The notes: generated by a model not told the origin, from the letters alone. A DNA stretch of 64,000 nt from Phycicoccus endophyticus (GCF_011326735.1 NZ_JAANCN010000001.1:496001-560000); one strand, 5' to 3'; shown: positions 9,765-19,164, counted from the first letter of the stretch. Numbers and translations are program-made.

Positions 9765-10229
9765 TTACGGGTCCGGGTCGAGCCGGTACTCCATGAACCG
9801 GTCCGAGGCCGGCCCGAAGCCGAGCCGCTCGTAGAGCGAGCGCGCCTGCGGGACGGCGTGCAGCTGGATGCGTGTCACCCCCTCGCCCCGCGCCCACCGC
9901 AGCAGGGCCCGCATGAGCTGCTCGCCCGTGCCCCGGCCGCGGGCGTCGCGCGCGACGAAGAGGAGGCTGACGTGGAACCACGCCTCGGCGCCACGGTGGG
10001 CGCTCGGCAGCTTCTGGACGCGCGTGCCGTGGACCACCCCGACGGGCCGGCCGCTCGCCTCCTCGGCCAGCCACGTCCGGCGGGCCCGGTCGCGCAGCCA
10101 CGCGTCGGCGAAGGCGTCGAGGAACCCCGCGGGGATGGTGCTCGCCAGCTCCCGCTCGTGCTGGATGTGCAGGGCGCCCACGGAGAAGGCGTCCCGGGGC
10201 TCGGCGGCTCGCACGACGACGCCTTCCAT
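9765..10229 (-). CDS. GNAT-family N-acetyltransferase
   Basis: The 154 aa single-domain acetyltransferase has an N-terminal VVVRAAEPRDA strand-helix start, the acetyl-CoA-binding motif A as LFVARDARGRGTGEQLM (R-X-X-G-X-G/A type), and the C-terminal LHAVPQARSLYERLGF typical of small-molecule or ribosomal-protein acetyltransferases. The substrate cannot be read from the sequence. It lies downstream of ppk2 on the same strand, beyond a hairpin that probably ends the ppk2 transcript, so the two need not be co-expressed. Confidence 0.85.
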   Translation of the reverse strand: MEGVVVRAAEPRDAFSVGALHIQHERELASTIPAGFLDAFADAWLRDRARRTWLAEEASGRPVGVVHGTRVQKLPSAHRGAEAWFHVSLLFVARDARGRGTGEQLMRALLRWARGEGVTRIQLHAVPQARSLYERLGFGPASDRFMEYRLDPDP

Positions 10230-10260
10230 GGCCCGAGCATGGCACGCGGGCGCCCGTCGC

Positions 10261-10282
10261 GGGCCGCTTCGCTCGGCGGCCC
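10261..10282 (-). terminator. Hairpin just after ppk2
   Basis: Arms GGGCCGC (10261-10267) and GCGGCCC (10276-10282) enclose an 8-nt loop, about 8 nt beyond the ppk2 stop. There is no T-tract, which is usual for high-GC actinobacteria, so this is a probable and not a certain terminator. Confidence 0.55.
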
Positions 10283-10289
10283 GGCACGC

Positions 10290-11126
10290 TCAGCGGTGGT
10301 CGGGCTGCCCCTGCGCCTGTGCGGCAGCGGCCCTCTCGACCTCGGCGGCATGGTCGGGCACGAGGGTGGACTCGTTGCGGGGCGGGCGCTCGTAGCCCTT
10401 GGTCGCCGGACGCGGCGGCACCTCGACCGGCTCCCGTTCGATCGGCTCCCACGGGACCTGGGCGAGCAGGTGGGAGATCATGTTGAGGCGTCCGCGGCGC
10501 TTGTCGTCGGACTCGACCTCGAACCACGGCGCCTCGGGGATGTCGGTGTGCACGAACATCACGTCCTTGGCGCGCGAGTAGTCCTCCCATCGGGTGATCG
10601 AGGCGACGTCGTTGGGGCTGAGCTTCCAGCGTCGCATCGGGTCCTGTGCCCGGGAGCGGAAGCGCTTCTCCTGCTCGGTGTCCGAGACGCTGAACCAGTA
10701 CTTCAGGAGGATGACCCCGTCCTCGACGAGCATCCGCTCGAAGATCGGCGCCTGGTGGAGGAAGCGGTGGTACTCGGCGTTGCTGCAGTAGCCCATGACG
10801 TGCTCGACGCCGGCGCGGTTGTACCAGGAGCGGTCCATGAGGACGATCTCGCCGGCCGCGGGCAGGTGCGGCACGTAGCGCTGGAAGTACCACTGGGTGC
10901 GCTCGCGCTCGGTCGGCGAGGGCAGCGCGACGATGCGCGCGATCCGGGGGTTGAGGTACTCGGTGACGCGCTTGATCGTCGAGCCCTTGCCGGCGGCGTC
11001 GCGCCCCTCGAAGACGACGACGATCCGCGCTCCGCGCGCCCGCACCCACGCCTGCATGTCGACCAGCTGGGCCTGCAGGCGCTTCAGCTCGCGCTCGTAG
11101 AGCTTCTTGTCCATCCGTGCGACCAC
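10290..11126 (-). CDS. ppk2: Polyphosphate kinase 2 family protein
   Basis: The 278 aa PPK2-family kinase moves phosphate between polyphosphate and nucleotides. Walker A appears as FEGRDAAGKGSTIKR and Walker B as LMDRSWYNRAG, with a conserved YWFSVSD strand and the RWKLSPND stretch; the core resembles one-domain class I (NDP/GDP kinase-type) enzymes. The C-terminal 30 residues are charged, Ala/Gln-rich and likely disordered. I favour the GTG at 11126 because GGAG sits 6 nt upstream; the ATG four codons later is the alternative. A second, different PPK2 lies at 35375-36352. Confidence 0.92.
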   Translation of the reverse strand: MVARMDKKLYERELKRLQAQLVDMQAWVRARGARIVVVFEGRDAAGKGSTIKRVTEYLNPRIARIVALPSPTERERTQWYFQRYVPHLPAAGEIVLMDRSWYNRAGVEHVMGYCSNAEYHRFLHQAPIFERMLVEDGVILLKYWFSVSDTEQEKRFRSRAQDPMRRWKLSPNDVASITRWEDYSRAKDVMFVHTDIPEAPWFEVESDDKRRGRLNMISHLLAQVPWEPIEREPVEVPPRPATKGYERPPRNESTLVPDHAAEVERAAAAQAQGQPDHR

Positions 11127-11202
11127 CGGTGGCTCCGTCCTGGGGGGTGTCGAGGACCGTCACCGTACGCCGTCGCCGCCCGCACCGGGCACGCACATGG
11201 GT

Positions 11203-11235
11203 GAGGCCCCGGGAAGTATGAGTTCCCGGGGCCTC
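11203..11235. terminator. Perfect 13-bp hairpin
   Basis: GAGGCCCCGGGAA (11203-11215) and TTCCCGGGGCCTC (11223-11235) form a perfect 13-bp stem with a 7-nt loop. It is about 300 nt past the thrS stop and 77 nt before the ppk2 start. It can end transcripts from either strand and most naturally closes the structured region at 11236-11377. Confidence 0.75.
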
Positions 11236-11377
11236 GTCGACACGCTGTGATGACTCGCGTCTCACGGACCGACATCCGGTCGCCACCACCGTCATCACCC
11301 GGTGGCTCCTCACGGCAGAACCGCGAGGCCTGGCGTCCTTCGCCTTTCCGATCCCTCCACCACCGAGGTGGTGAAGT
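11203..11377 (-). ncRNA. Candidate structured RNA between thrS and ppk2
   Basis: The 414-nt gap contains no convincing gene. On the minus strand it has a promoter-like pair (TTGCGC at 11412-11407, 17-nt spacer, TAGAAA at 11389-11384), then a run of hairpins: CACCACC/GGTGGTG, CCTCGCGG/CCGTGAGG, GCCACC/GGTGGC and GACCG/CGGTC, closed by the perfect 13-bp stem at 11235-11203. The promoter segment is locally AT-rich compared with its surroundings. I do not recognise a known riboswitch or RNA family. It could be a free sRNA or a leader of ppk2. Strand and function are inferred. Confidence 0.4.
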
Positions 11378-11540
11378 GACTTATTTCTATCCCCGTTCGT
11401 GGTGTCGCGCAAGAGCTTTGACGAAGCACTTTGGCCGCGCGGGGCCCGTGTCGGCGTGTCGTCGGCGTGTCGTGTGACTGGCGTGACCGTCGCTCACGAG
11501 GTGACCCCGGCGTCTCGCCATCCGGACGCCGGCCTCCGGG

Positions 11541-13520
11541 TCAGACCTGGGTCTTGGCGCGGATCGCGCCGAGCACCTCCTGCACGGCCTCCTCGACGGG
11601 CACGCCGTTCTTCTGCGACCCGTCGCGGTAGCGGAAGGAGACCGCACCGGCCGAGCGGTCCTCCTCCCCCGCGATGAGGACGAAGGGCACCTTGGACTTG
11701 CTCGCGTTGCGGATCTTCTTTGGGAAGCGGTCGTCGCTCTCGTCGAGCTCGAACCGCACCCCCTCGGCCGCCAGCCGCTCGCCGACCTCGCGCAGGTAGG
11801 GCTCGAACTCCTCGGCGACGGGGATGCCGAGGACCTGGACCGGCGCGAGCCACGGGGGGAAGGCGCCGGCGTAGTGCTCGACGAGGACGCCGACGAAGCG
11901 CTCGATCGAGCCGAACTTCGCCGCGTGGATCATCACCGGCTGCTGGCGGGTGCCGTCGGCGGCCTGGTACTCCAGCCCGAAGCGCTCCGGCTGGTTGAAG
12001 TCGTACTGGATGGTCGACATCTGCCAGGTGCGCCCGATGGCGTCCCGCGCCTGCACCGAGATCTTCGGGCCGTAGTACGCCGCCCCGCCCGGGTCGGGCA
12101 CGAGCTCCAGCCCCGAGGCGACGGCGACCTCCTCGAGCACGCGGGTGGCCTCCTCCCACTGGGCGTCCGAGCCGATGAACTTCTCCGGCTTGCTGTCGTC
12201 CCGGGTGGAGATCTCCAGGTAGTAGTCCTCAAGCCCGAAGTCGCGCAGCAGCGAGAGGACGAACTCCAGCAGGTGGCCGACCTCGGCCGGTGCGTCCTCC
12301 TTGGCCACGTAGGAGTGCGAGTCGTCCTGGGTGATCATCCGCACCCGGGTCAGGCCCGAGAGGACACCGGACTTCTCGTCACGGTAGACGGTGCCGAACT
12401 CGAACAGCCGCAGCGGCAGGTCCCGGTAGGAGCGCCCCCGCGAGCGGTAGATGAGGTTGTGGATCGGGCAGTTCATCGCCTTGAGCCGGTAGCTCTGACC
12501 GTCGAGGTCCATCGGGGGGAACATGCCGTCGGCGTAGTACGGCAGGTGCCCCGAGGTGTAGAAGAGCTCCTCGCGCGAGATGTGGGGGGTGCCGACGTAG
12601 GAGAACCCCTCCTCGATGTGCCGGCGACGGACGTAGTCCTCCATCTCGCGCTTCACGACGCCACCCTTGGGGTGGAAGACAGGCAACCCGGCGCCGAGCA
12701 CCTCGGGGAAGGAGAACAGGTCCAGCTCGGCCCCGAGCCGGCGGTGGTCGCGCCGCTCGGCCTCGGCGAGCCGCTCGAGGTAGGCCTTCAGCTCCTCCTT
12801 GCTCGGCCAGGCGGTGCCGTAGATGCGCTGCAGCTGGGGGTTCCTCTCCGACCCGCGCCAGTAGGCCGCCGCGCTGCGCATCAGCTTGAAGGCGTTGCCG
12901 AGCACCTTCGTCGAGGGCACGTGCGGGCCACGGCACAGGTCCCCCCACGCCACCGTGCCGTCCTTGCGCACGTTGTCGTAGATGGTCAGCTGGGAGCCGC
13001 CGACCTCGACCGACGCCCCCTCGGCCGCGTCCTCAGCCGCCCCGCCCTTGAGGCCGATGAGCTCGATCTTGTACGGCTCGGCGGCGAGCTCGGCGGCCGC
13101 CTCCTGGTCGCTCACCTCGCGACGACGGAAGGTCTGCCCCTCGTTGACGATGCGCTGCATCGTCTTCTCGAGGGCCTTGAGGTCCTCCGGGGTGAACGGG
13201 GTCTCGACGTCGAAGTCGTAGTAGAAGCCGTCACGGACGGGGGGGCCGATGCCGAGACGGGCGGAGGGGTTGACCTGCTGGACGGCCTGGGCCAGGACGT
13301 GGGCGGCGGAGTGCCGCAGCACCTCGAGGCCGTCCTGCTCGGCGGCGGTCACCGGCTCGACAGCCTCCCCGTCGTGGGCGGCGAGGTGCAGGTCGCGCAG
13401 CTCGCCGTCGACCCTGGCCACGAGCACGCCCCGCTGGTCCTCGAACAGCTCGCCGTACGTCGTCCCCTCGGCCACCGATCGCTCGCTTCCGGCGACGTGG
13501 ACGGTGATCGGGGCGGGCAT
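11541..13520 (-). CDS. thrS: Threonine-tRNA ligase
   Basis: The 659 aa class II synthetase has an N-terminal TGS domain ([14 protein letters not shown]...), the editing domain with the HXXXH-type [11 protein letters not shown], the catalytic core with [27 protein letters not shown] split over motif 2, and a C-terminal anticodon-binding domain ending in a [13 protein letters not shown] segment. GAGGAG lies 8 nt before the ATG. A TAGCAT box at 13579-13574 gives a leader of roughly 45 nt; I see no T-box. It heads the conserved actinobacterial thrS-HIT-pgsA neighbourhood, here spread by inserted genes. Confidence 0.97.
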   Translation of the reverse strand: MPAPITVHVAGSERSVAEGTTYGELFEDQRGVLVARVDGELRDLHLAAHDGEAVEPVTAAEQDGLEVLRHSAAHVLAQAVQQVNPSARLGIGPPVRDGFYYDFDVETPFTPEDLKALEKTMQRIVNEGQTFRRREVSDQEAAAELAAEPYKIELIGLKGGAAEDAAEGASVEVGGSQLTIYDNVRKDGTVAWGDLCRGPHVPSTKVLGNAFKLMRSAAAYWRGSERNPQLQRIYGTAWPSKEELKAYLERLAEAERRDHRRLGAELDLFSFPEVLGAGLPVFHPKGGVVKREMEDYVRRRHIEEGFSYVGTPHISREELFYTSGHLPYYADGMFPPMDLDGQSYRLKAMNCPIHNLIYRSRGRSYRDLPLRLFEFGTVYRDEKSGVLSGLTRVRMITQDDSHSYVAKEDAPAEVGHLLEFVLSLLRDFGLEDYYLEISTRDDSKPEKFIGSDAQWEEATRVLEEVAVASGLELVPDPGGAAYYGPKISVQARDAIGRTWQMSTIQYDFNQPERFGLEYQAADGTRQQPVMIHAAKFGSIERFVGVLVEHYAGAFPPWLAPVQVLGIPVAEEFEPYLREVGERLAAEGVRFELDESDDRFPKKIRNASKSKVPFVLIAGEEDRSAGAVSFRYRDGSQKNGVPVEEAVQEVLGAIRAKTQV

Positions 13521-13636
13521 GCGGGTGCTCCTCGGTGATGGTGGGTGGTGCGCCGGTGGCCCGGCACCCCCACGATGCTATCGAGGCCCCGCGGGCCACG
13601 TCGCCGCAGTTCCCCCGACCGGGCCCGCGGCGGATG

Positions 13637-14500
13637 TCACGCCCGGCTCTCGAGTGTGAGGACGAGGTGTGTCCTCGCGGGGTCGGTGCGCTCGCGCAGG
13701 CCGGCGAGCCGCCCGTCCTCGTGCCGTCCGAGGACGAGCTCGACGGTGCTCGGCAGGTACACGGGCGCCGTGAACCACACGCGGCTGCTCGAGGGCCCGA
13801 GCGAGCCCCGGCCGAGCGCGGCGAGGGTGCGGGCGTAGGTCCACATGCCGTGCGCGATGTGCCGACGGAACCCGAGGGCGCGCGCCGTGAGCGGGTGCAG
13901 GTGGATGGGGTTGACGTCACCGGAGACCCGGGCGTACTCCCGGCCGAGCCCCGCCGGCAGCCGCCACACCCCGGCAGGCGGTCCCTCGGGCAGGTCCGGT
14001 GGCGTCTCGCCCCTCGGGGCGTCCTCATGGCCCGCTCCGCGCGCGAGGTAGACGCTGTCGCACTCCCAGACGAGCTCGTCCCCGACGCGGGCCTCGAGCC
14101 GCACCGCCAGGGTCCGGCCCCGACGGTGCGGGCGCAGCTCTCCCGCACGGGCCTCGAGGGTCAGGGGCTCGGCGGCGTCCATGGGCCGGTGGGTGGTCAC
14201 CCGGTTCTCCAGGTGCACCATGCCCGGAAGGGCGAGCGGGAAGTCCGGACGCACCATGAGAGCGGTCTGCACCGGGAAGGCGAGGACCCACGGGTAGGGC
14301 TGCGGGACGGTGTCGGAGACGTCGTGGCCGGTGAGCCGCTGGTAGGCGGCGAGCCGGTGGCGGTCGATGCGGACGTCCTCGACCCGCAGGGTGCGCTCGG
14401 GCACCTCCTCGCCCGAGCGTCCACGCGCCGTCAGGGCGGCCCGGGCCAGCAGGGGCCCGGTGGCGGGCAGCCCGCCCAGGGTCTCGGTCGGCATCCTCAC
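13637..14500 (-). CDS. MaoC-like hydratase/dehydratase
   Basis: The 287 aa double-hotdog protein carries the hydratase-2 signature as YARVSGDVNPIHLHPLTAR (D-X-N-P-X-H) in its C-terminal half. It likely hydrates or dehydrates an enoyl/3-hydroxyacyl thioester. The GTG at 14500 overlaps the fabG stop as GTGA; the ATG at 14494 is an alternative. It is third in a thiolase-FabG-MaoC operon resembling mycobacterial fadA2-fabG4-htdX, which together could run a three-step acyl-chain cycle. Confidence 0.85.
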   Translation of the reverse strand: MRMPTETLGGLPATGPLLARAALTARGRSGEEVPERTLRVEDVRIDRHRLAAYQRLTGHDVSDTVPQPYPWVLAFPVQTALMVRPDFPLALPGMVHLENRVTTHRPMDAAEPLTLEARAGELRPHRRGRTLAVRLEARVGDELVWECDSVYLARGAGHEDAPRGETPPDLPEGPPAGVWRLPAGLGREYARVSGDVNPIHLHPLTARALGFRRHIAHGMWTYARTLAALGRGSLGPSSSRVWFTAPVYLPSTVELVLGRHEDGRLAGLRERTDPARTHLVLTLESRA

Positions 14501-15849
14501 GCCCCGAGCAGGCTCTGGCCGCACACCCGCAGGACGTTGCCCGAGACCGCGGACTGGGCGTCGGCCGCGAAGTAGGCGATGGTCTCGGCGACGTCGACCG
14601 GTAGGCCGCCCTGGGCCAGGCTGCTCAGCCGGCGGCCCACCTCCCGGGTGGCCAGCGGGATCCGCGCGGTCATCTCGGTCTCGATGAACCCGGGGGCCAC
14701 GGCGTTGACGGTGACGCCCCGGCGGCGTAGCCCGGGGTCGCAGGAGTAGCCGTCGACGAGGCCGATGACGCCCGCCTTGGACGCCGCGTAGCTGCTCTGC
14801 CCCCGGTTGCCGGCGATGCCGGCGATCGAGGAGACCAGGACCACCCGACCGCCGTCGCGCAGCCCGTCCTTCGCCAGCAGCGCCTCGTTCATCCGCAGGA
14901 TGGAGAGGAGGTTCACCTGGAGGACCGAGCCCCACCGGTCGGCGTCGGTGTTCGCGAGCAGCTTGTCGCGCGTGATGCCGGCGTTGTGCACGACGACGTC
15001 GAGGCCGCCGTGGCGGGTGCGTGCGTGGTCGAGGATGCGCGCGCCGGCGTCCTCGCTCGTGACGTCGAGCTGGAGGGCGGTCCCGCCGACCTCGTTGGCG
15101 ACCTGCGCGAGCTGGGCCCCGGCGGCCGGCACGTCGACGCAGACGAGCGTCGCGCCGTCGCGTGCCAGGGTGCGGGCGATGTCGGCGCCGATCCCACGGG
15201 CGGCCCCGGTGACGACCGCGACCTTGCCCGTGAGGGGACCCTCGGGGCTCTCGGCAGCGGTGTCGACCTCGGCGTCGCCGACCCGCACGACCTGCCCGTC
15301 GACGTAGGCCGAGCGGGCCGAGAGGAAGAAGAGGACCGTGCCGAGAGCCGCGGCCTCGTGACCGTCGCCGGTGAGCACGAGGTTGGCCGTGGCTCCCTCG
15401 CGCAGCTCCTTGGCGACCGAGCGGGTGACCCCCTCGAGGGCACGGCGGGCCGCGCGCTGGGCGGGCGATCCCGCGCCTCGCGGGTCCCGTCCCACGACGA
15501 CGACACGGGCACAGCGCCCCAGACGCCGCAGGGCCGGCGCCAGCGTGGCCCGCAGCGACTCCAGGTCGGCCGGCGTCTCGGCGGCGGTCAGGTCGAGGAC
15601 CACGCCCCCGAGCCGTTCCTGCTCGGGAGGCGTCTCGGTCAGGCTGACCCCCGCGGCGGTCAGCCCGCCGCGCAGCGCCGTGACCGCCGGCGTGTCACCG
15701 TGCCCACCGACGAGAACCTGGCCCTCGGTGACCGGCTGGCCCGGGGTGTACCGGCGCAGCGGCACCGGCCGGGGCAGCCCGAGGCTCGTGGCGAGCCTCG
15801 CCCCCACCCCGGTGTTGACGAACGCGGTGTACCGGTCGGAGCGGGCCAT
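14497..15849 (-). CDS. fabG: FabG4-type 3-oxoacyl-thioester reductase
   Basis: This 450 aa protein is a high-molecular-weight FabG: an N-terminal flavodoxin-like, non-catalytic half (about residues 1-210, with GGVVLDLTA and VVVVGRDPRG) and a C-terminal SDR half with TGAARGIGADIA, the HNAGITRD loop, SSIAG and catalytic YAASK. Such two-domain reductases (mycobacterial FabG4) act on acyl-CoA or ACP substrates. The start is the ATG at 15849, one base from the thiolase stop. It belongs with the neighbouring thiolase and MaoC protein. Confidence 0.9.
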   Translation of the reverse strand: MARSDRYTAFVNTGVGARLATSLGLPRPVPLRRYTPGQPVTEGQVLVGGHGDTPAVTALRGGLTAAGVSLTETPPEQERLGGVVLDLTAAETPADLESLRATLAPALRRLGRCARVVVVGRDPRGAGSPAQRAARRALEGVTRSVAKELREGATANLVLTGDGHEAAALGTVLFFLSARSAYVDGQVVRVGDAEVDTAAESPEGPLTGKVAVVTGAARGIGADIARTLARDGATLVCVDVPAAGAQLAQVANEVGGTALQLDVTSEDAGARILDHARTRHGGLDVVVHNAGITRDKLLANTDADRWGSVLQVNLLSILRMNEALLAKDGLRDGGRVVLVSSIAGIAGNRGQSSYAASKAGVIGLVDGYSCDPGLRRRGVTVNAVAPGFIETEMTARIPLATREVGRRLSSLAQGGLPVDVAETIAYFAADAQSAVSGNVLRVCGQSLLGA

Positions 15850-15850
15850 C

Positions 15851-17134
15851 TCAGGCCGCCTCGAGGATGGCGACGACACCCTGCCCGCCGGCGGCGCAGA
15901 TCGAGACGAGCCCTCGCGCCCCGGACCCCTTCTCGTGGAGGAGCTTGGCGAGGGTGGCGACGATCCGCCCGCCCGTGGCGGCGAACGGATGGCCGGCGGC
16001 GAGCGAGGAGCCGGTGACGTTGAGCCGGTCCCGGTCGATGGCCCCGAGCGGCGCATCGAGCCCCAGCCGCTCGTGGCAGAACTCCTCGTCCTCCCATGCG
16101 GCAAGCGTCGTGAGCACGGTCGAGGCGAACGCCTCGTGGATCTCGTAGAGGTCGAAGTCGGCCAGGGTGAGCCCCTGACGCGCGAGCAGCCGCGGCACCG
16201 CGTACGCCGGTGCCAGCAGGAGGCCCTCCTCGCCGCCGACGTAGTCCACGGCGGCGGTCTCGGCGTCGACGAACCAGGCCAGCGGGGTCAGGCCGTGCGC
16301 CTGCGCCCACTCCGGCGTGCCGAGCAGGACGGTGGAGGCGCCGTCGGACAGTGGGGTGGAGTTGCCGGCGGTCAGGGTCGCCTCGGGGCCGGTACCGAAG
16401 GCCGTGCGCAGCGACGCCAGCTTCTCCAGCGTGGTGTCCGGGCGCAGGTTCTGGTCACGGGTGAGGCCGAGGTAGGGCGTCACGAGGTCGTCGAAGAAGC
16501 CGCGCTCGTAGGCCGCGGCGAGGTTGTGGTGGGAGGCCAGGGCGAGCTCGTCCTGCGCCTGCCGCTCGATGCCCCACCGGGCGGCCGTGAGCGCCATGTG
16601 CTCCCCCATCGACATGCCGGTGCGCGGCTCGGTGGCGGCGGGCACCTGGACGCCGAGGTCGGTGGGCCGCAGGGCGGCGGCCGCCCGGGCCCGCTGGCCC
16701 GCGGTGCGGGCGCGCGAGAGCCGCAGGAGCTTCCGGCGCAGCCGCTCGGGGACGACGACGGGCGCGTCCGAGGCGGAGTCCACGCCCCCCGCGATGCCCG
16801 AGTCGACCTGCCCGAGCGCGATCTTGTTGGCCACGAGGACCGCGGCCTCGAGCCCGGTCCCGCAGGCCTGCTGGACGTCGTAGGCGGGGGTCTGCGGCGA
16901 CAGGCTCGAGCCGAGCACGGCCTCACGGGTGAGGTTGAAGTCGCGGCTGTGCTTGATGACCGCTCCGGCCGCGACCTCGCCGAGCCGCTCCCCCGCCAGC
17001 CCGTGCCGGGCGACGAGCCCCTCGAGCGCTGCGGTGAGCATGTCCTGGTTGGAGGCCTCGGCGTAGGGGCCGAACTGGCGGGCGAACGGGATCCGGTTGC
17101 CGCCGAGGACGGCGGCGCGGCGGGTGGTGGTCAC
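15851..17134 (-). CDS. Acetyl-CoA C-acyltransferase (FadA2/FadI-like thiolase)
   Basis: The 427 aa thiolase has the nucleophile cysteine in VQQACGTGLEA, the base-bearing IHEAFAS, the GSSLAAGHPFAATGGR loop and the second cysteine in SICAAGGQG. It is of the longer FadI/FadA2 type. It leads the fabG-maoC operon and is transcribed away from a TetR gene whose probable operator sits in the shared 102-bp gap, so it is likely TetR-controlled. Whether it degrades or extends acyl chains cannot be read from sequence. Confidence 0.92.
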   Translation of the reverse strand: MTTTRRAAVLGGNRIPFARQFGPYAEASNQDMLTAALEGLVARHGLAGERLGEVAAGAVIKHSRDFNLTREAVLGSSLSPQTPAYDVQQACGTGLEAAVLVANKIALGQVDSGIAGGVDSASDAPVVVPERLRRKLLRLSRARTAGQRARAAAALRPTDLGVQVPAATEPRTGMSMGEHMALTAARWGIERQAQDELALASHHNLAAAYERGFFDDLVTPYLGLTRDQNLRPDTTLEKLASLRTAFGTGPEATLTAGNSTPLSDGASTVLLGTPEWAQAHGLTPLAWFVDAETAAVDYVGGEEGLLLAPAYAVPRLLARQGLTLADFDLYEIHEAFASTVLTTLAAWEDEEFCHERLGLDAPLGAIDRDRLNVTGSSLAAGHPFAATGGRIVATLAKLLHEKGSGARGLVSICAAGGQGVVAILEAA

Positions 17135-17188
17135 CGGGAGGTGCTCCTTCGCGGGGTACGGGCGGCGGCACGGGGACCGCCGATATCC

Positions 17189-17231
17189 GGTACCGACGGT
17201 ACACGGTACCGAGCGTCCCTGCTACCGTCGG
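17189..17231. promoter_or_regulatory. Probable TetR operator between the thiolase operon and tetR
   Basis: Two copies of the self-complementary CGGTACCG start 16 bp apart at about 17188 and 17204. The intervening bases contain a further TACCGACGGTA near-palindrome (17191-17201), and TACCGTCGG recurs at 17223-17231 over the tetR -10 box. Multiple TACCG/CGGTA half-sites in the divergent gap suggest cooperative binding and autoregulation. Confidence 0.65.
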
Positions 17232-17236
17232 GACCC

Positions 17237-17878
17237 GTGACCTCCGCCGCCCAGCCCGACGGGCGCCGTGCGCGCTGGGACGAGCACCGCCTCGCCCGGC
17301 GGCGCGAGCTCGTCGAGGCGGCCGTGGCCGCCGTCCGCGAGCACGGCGCGGCCGTCGGCATGGACGAGATCGCCGCCGTCGCGGGCACCTCGAAGACGGT
17401 CGTGTACCGGCACTTCGGGGACCGCGCGGGCCTCTACGCCGCGGTCGCCGACCGGGTGGACGCGACGATCATCCGCAGCATCACCCGCGCGGCCGGCGGC
17501 GCCGAGGCCGGCCCCCTCCCGCCGCGCGAGGTCGTCCGGGCGGCGATCGGCGCCTACCTGCACCTCGTCGAGAGCGACCCTCAGGTCTACCGCTTCATCG
17601 TCAACGCGCCACTGCTGGCCCCCGGTGAGCGCCCCGAGGGGGACGTCACCGCCGGGATGACCGGGCGGGTCGCCGAGCACGTGGCGCGGATCGTGCGCGA
17701 CGGGCTGCGCGGCCGGGTCGAGGAGCCCACGGCCCGGCTGTGGGGCGTGGCGCTCGTCGGCATGGTCCGCGCGGTCGCCGACGCCTGGCTCGCCGAGGGC
17801 GCGGCGGACGGGCGCACTGCGAGCGACCTCGCGGACGCGCTCACTACGCTCGCGTGGGACGGCCTCTCGCCGAGCTGA
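17237..17878 (+). CDS. TetR-family transcriptional regulator
   Basis: The 213 aa regulator has the N-terminal HTH at about residues 20-65 (VGMDEIAAVAGTSKTVVYRHF, recognition helix SKTVVYRHFGDRAG) and a helical ligand-binding domain. TACCGT (17223-17228) lies 8 nt before the GTG, so the mRNA is probably leaderless and starts at GTGACCTCC. It is divergent from the thiolase-fabG-maoC operon and probably represses it in response to an acyl-CoA-like ligand. The stop is 6 nt from the convergent methyltransferase gene. Confidence 0.9.
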   Translation: MTSAAQPDGRRARWDEHRLARRRELVEAAVAAVREHGAAVGMDEIAAVAGTSKTVVYRHFGDRAGLYAAVADRVDATIIRSITRAAGGAEAGPLPPREVVRAAIGAYLHLVESDPQVYRFIVNAPLLAPGERPEGDVTAGMTGRVAEHVARIVRDGLRGRVEEPTARLWGVALVGMVRAVADAWLAEGAADGRTASDLADALTTLAWDGLSPS

Positions 17879-17883
17879 CCGCC

Positions 17884-19143
17884 TCAGGCGCTCCACCAGG
17901 GCCGCAGCGGACGGCCGTGGTTCCCGGTCTCGTCGGTCTTGGCGGCCAGGACGTGGTGCAGCTGGATCTCGTTGCGCTCGAACGCCAGCCGCGACCCGGC
18001 CATGTAGAGGCCCCACACGCGGGCGGTCCCCTCGCCGACCTCGGCCACACACTCGTCCCAGTGCTCGACGAGGTTGGCACACCAGCCCGCGAGGGTCTTG
18101 GCGTAGTGCTCGCGCAGGTTCTCCTCGTGGAGCACCTCGAGCCCGACGTCCTGGACCTCGGTGATGATCCGCCCGGACCCGGTCAGCTCGCCGTCGGGGA
18201 AGACGTACCGGTCGATGAACGCCCCGGTGGAGGTGGGCCGGTTGTGCGGTCGGGTGATGCAGTGGTTGAGCACCAGCCCGCCGGGGCGCAGCCGGTCCTT
18301 GATGAACCCGAAGTACGCGGGGTAGTTCCGCACCCCGATGTGCTCGGTCAGGCCGATCGAGGAGAGAGCGTCGAACCCGGTCTCGGTGACGTCGCGGTAG
18401 TCGCTGTGGCGCACCTCCGCGAGGTCGGAGAGCCCCTCCTCGGCGATGGCCTTCTGGGCCCACAGGGCCTGCTCGCGCGAGAGGGTGACACCGAGGGTCG
18501 AGACCCCCTGCCGGGCGGCGTAGCGCACCATCCCGCCCCAGCCGCACCCGATGTCGAGCAGGCGGTCCCCGGGCCGGAGGCCGAGCTTGTCGAAGACGAG
18601 CCGGTACTTGTTCTCCTGGGCCTGCTCGAGGGTGGCCTCGGGCGTGGGGTAGCAGGCGCACGTGTAGGTCATCGACGGGCCGAGGACCAGCTCGTAGAAC
18701 CGGTTCGAGACGTCGTAGTGGTGGTGGATCGCCTCGGCGTCGCGGGTCAGGGAGTGGCGCAGCCCCTCGGCGACCCGGCGCCAGCGCGGCAGGCTCTCCT
18801 GCGGCGGCGGGGGCGGCGGGGTGAGCCCCTTGACCCCCAGCAGTCGGGCGAGCTCGACGACGTCGTCGCGGCCGGGGCGCCGGTAGCGGATCCTCGACAT
18901 CGCCGCGAGCACCTCGTACGGGTCGCCGGGGTGGACCCCGTCGACCGTCAGCTCCCCGGTGAGGTAGGCACGGGCCAGGCCGAGGTCGCCCGGGGCGGTC
19001 GCGACGTAGGACACCCCGCGCTCGGACTCGACCCGCAGCCGGTACGGGGCGTCGGTCGGGCCGGCTGCGGACCCGTCGTAGGCCTCGAGCCGCACGGGCA
19101 GCGGTCCGTCGACGACGGACTCGACGATGGTGGCGATGCTCAC
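17884..19143 (-). CDS. tmsB: Fatty-acid C10 methylene-forming SAM methyltransferase
   Basis: The 419 aa cyclopropane-synthase-family protein has the SAM site LLDIGCGWGGM, the HHHYDVSNRFY and TYTCACYP motifs, and SSIGLTEHIG. Paired with the adjacent FAD protein it matches the TmsB/BfaB enzyme that methylates oleoyl phospholipid at C10 to a 10-methylene intermediate; the FAD protein then reduces it to 10-methylstearate (tuberculostearic acid). GGAGGAG precedes the GTG start. It is the third gene of a MOSC-tmsA-tmsB operon. Product identity rests on the pairing; a plain cyclopropane synthase is the alternative. Confidence 0.85.
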   Translation of the reverse strand: MSIATIVESVVDGPLPVRLEAYDGSAAGPTDAPYRLRVESERGVSYVATAPGDLGLARAYLTGELTVDGVHPGDPYEVLAAMSRIRYRRPGRDDVVELARLLGVKGLTPPPPPPQESLPRWRRVAEGLRHSLTRDAEAIHHHYDVSNRFYELVLGPSMTYTCACYPTPEATLEQAQENKYRLVFDKLGLRPGDRLLDIGCGWGGMVRYAARQGVSTLGVTLSREQALWAQKAIAEEGLSDLAEVRHSDYRDVTETGFDALSSIGLTEHIGVRNYPAYFGFIKDRLRPGGLVLNHCITRPHNRPTSTGAFIDRYVFPDGELTGSGRIITEVQDVGLEVLHEENLREHYAKTLAGWCANLVEHWDECVAEVGEGTARVWGLYMAGSRLAFERNEIQLHHVLAAKTDETGNHGRPLRPWWSA

Positions 19144-19164
19144 GCTCTCTCCTCCAGGGTGTGG

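Noticed and set aside
11084-11275. Small ORF beginning MSVRETRVITACRRG inside the candidate RNA
   Set aside because: No RBS, it runs through the terminator hairpin into the ppk2 leader, and its C-terminal half is shadow-like.
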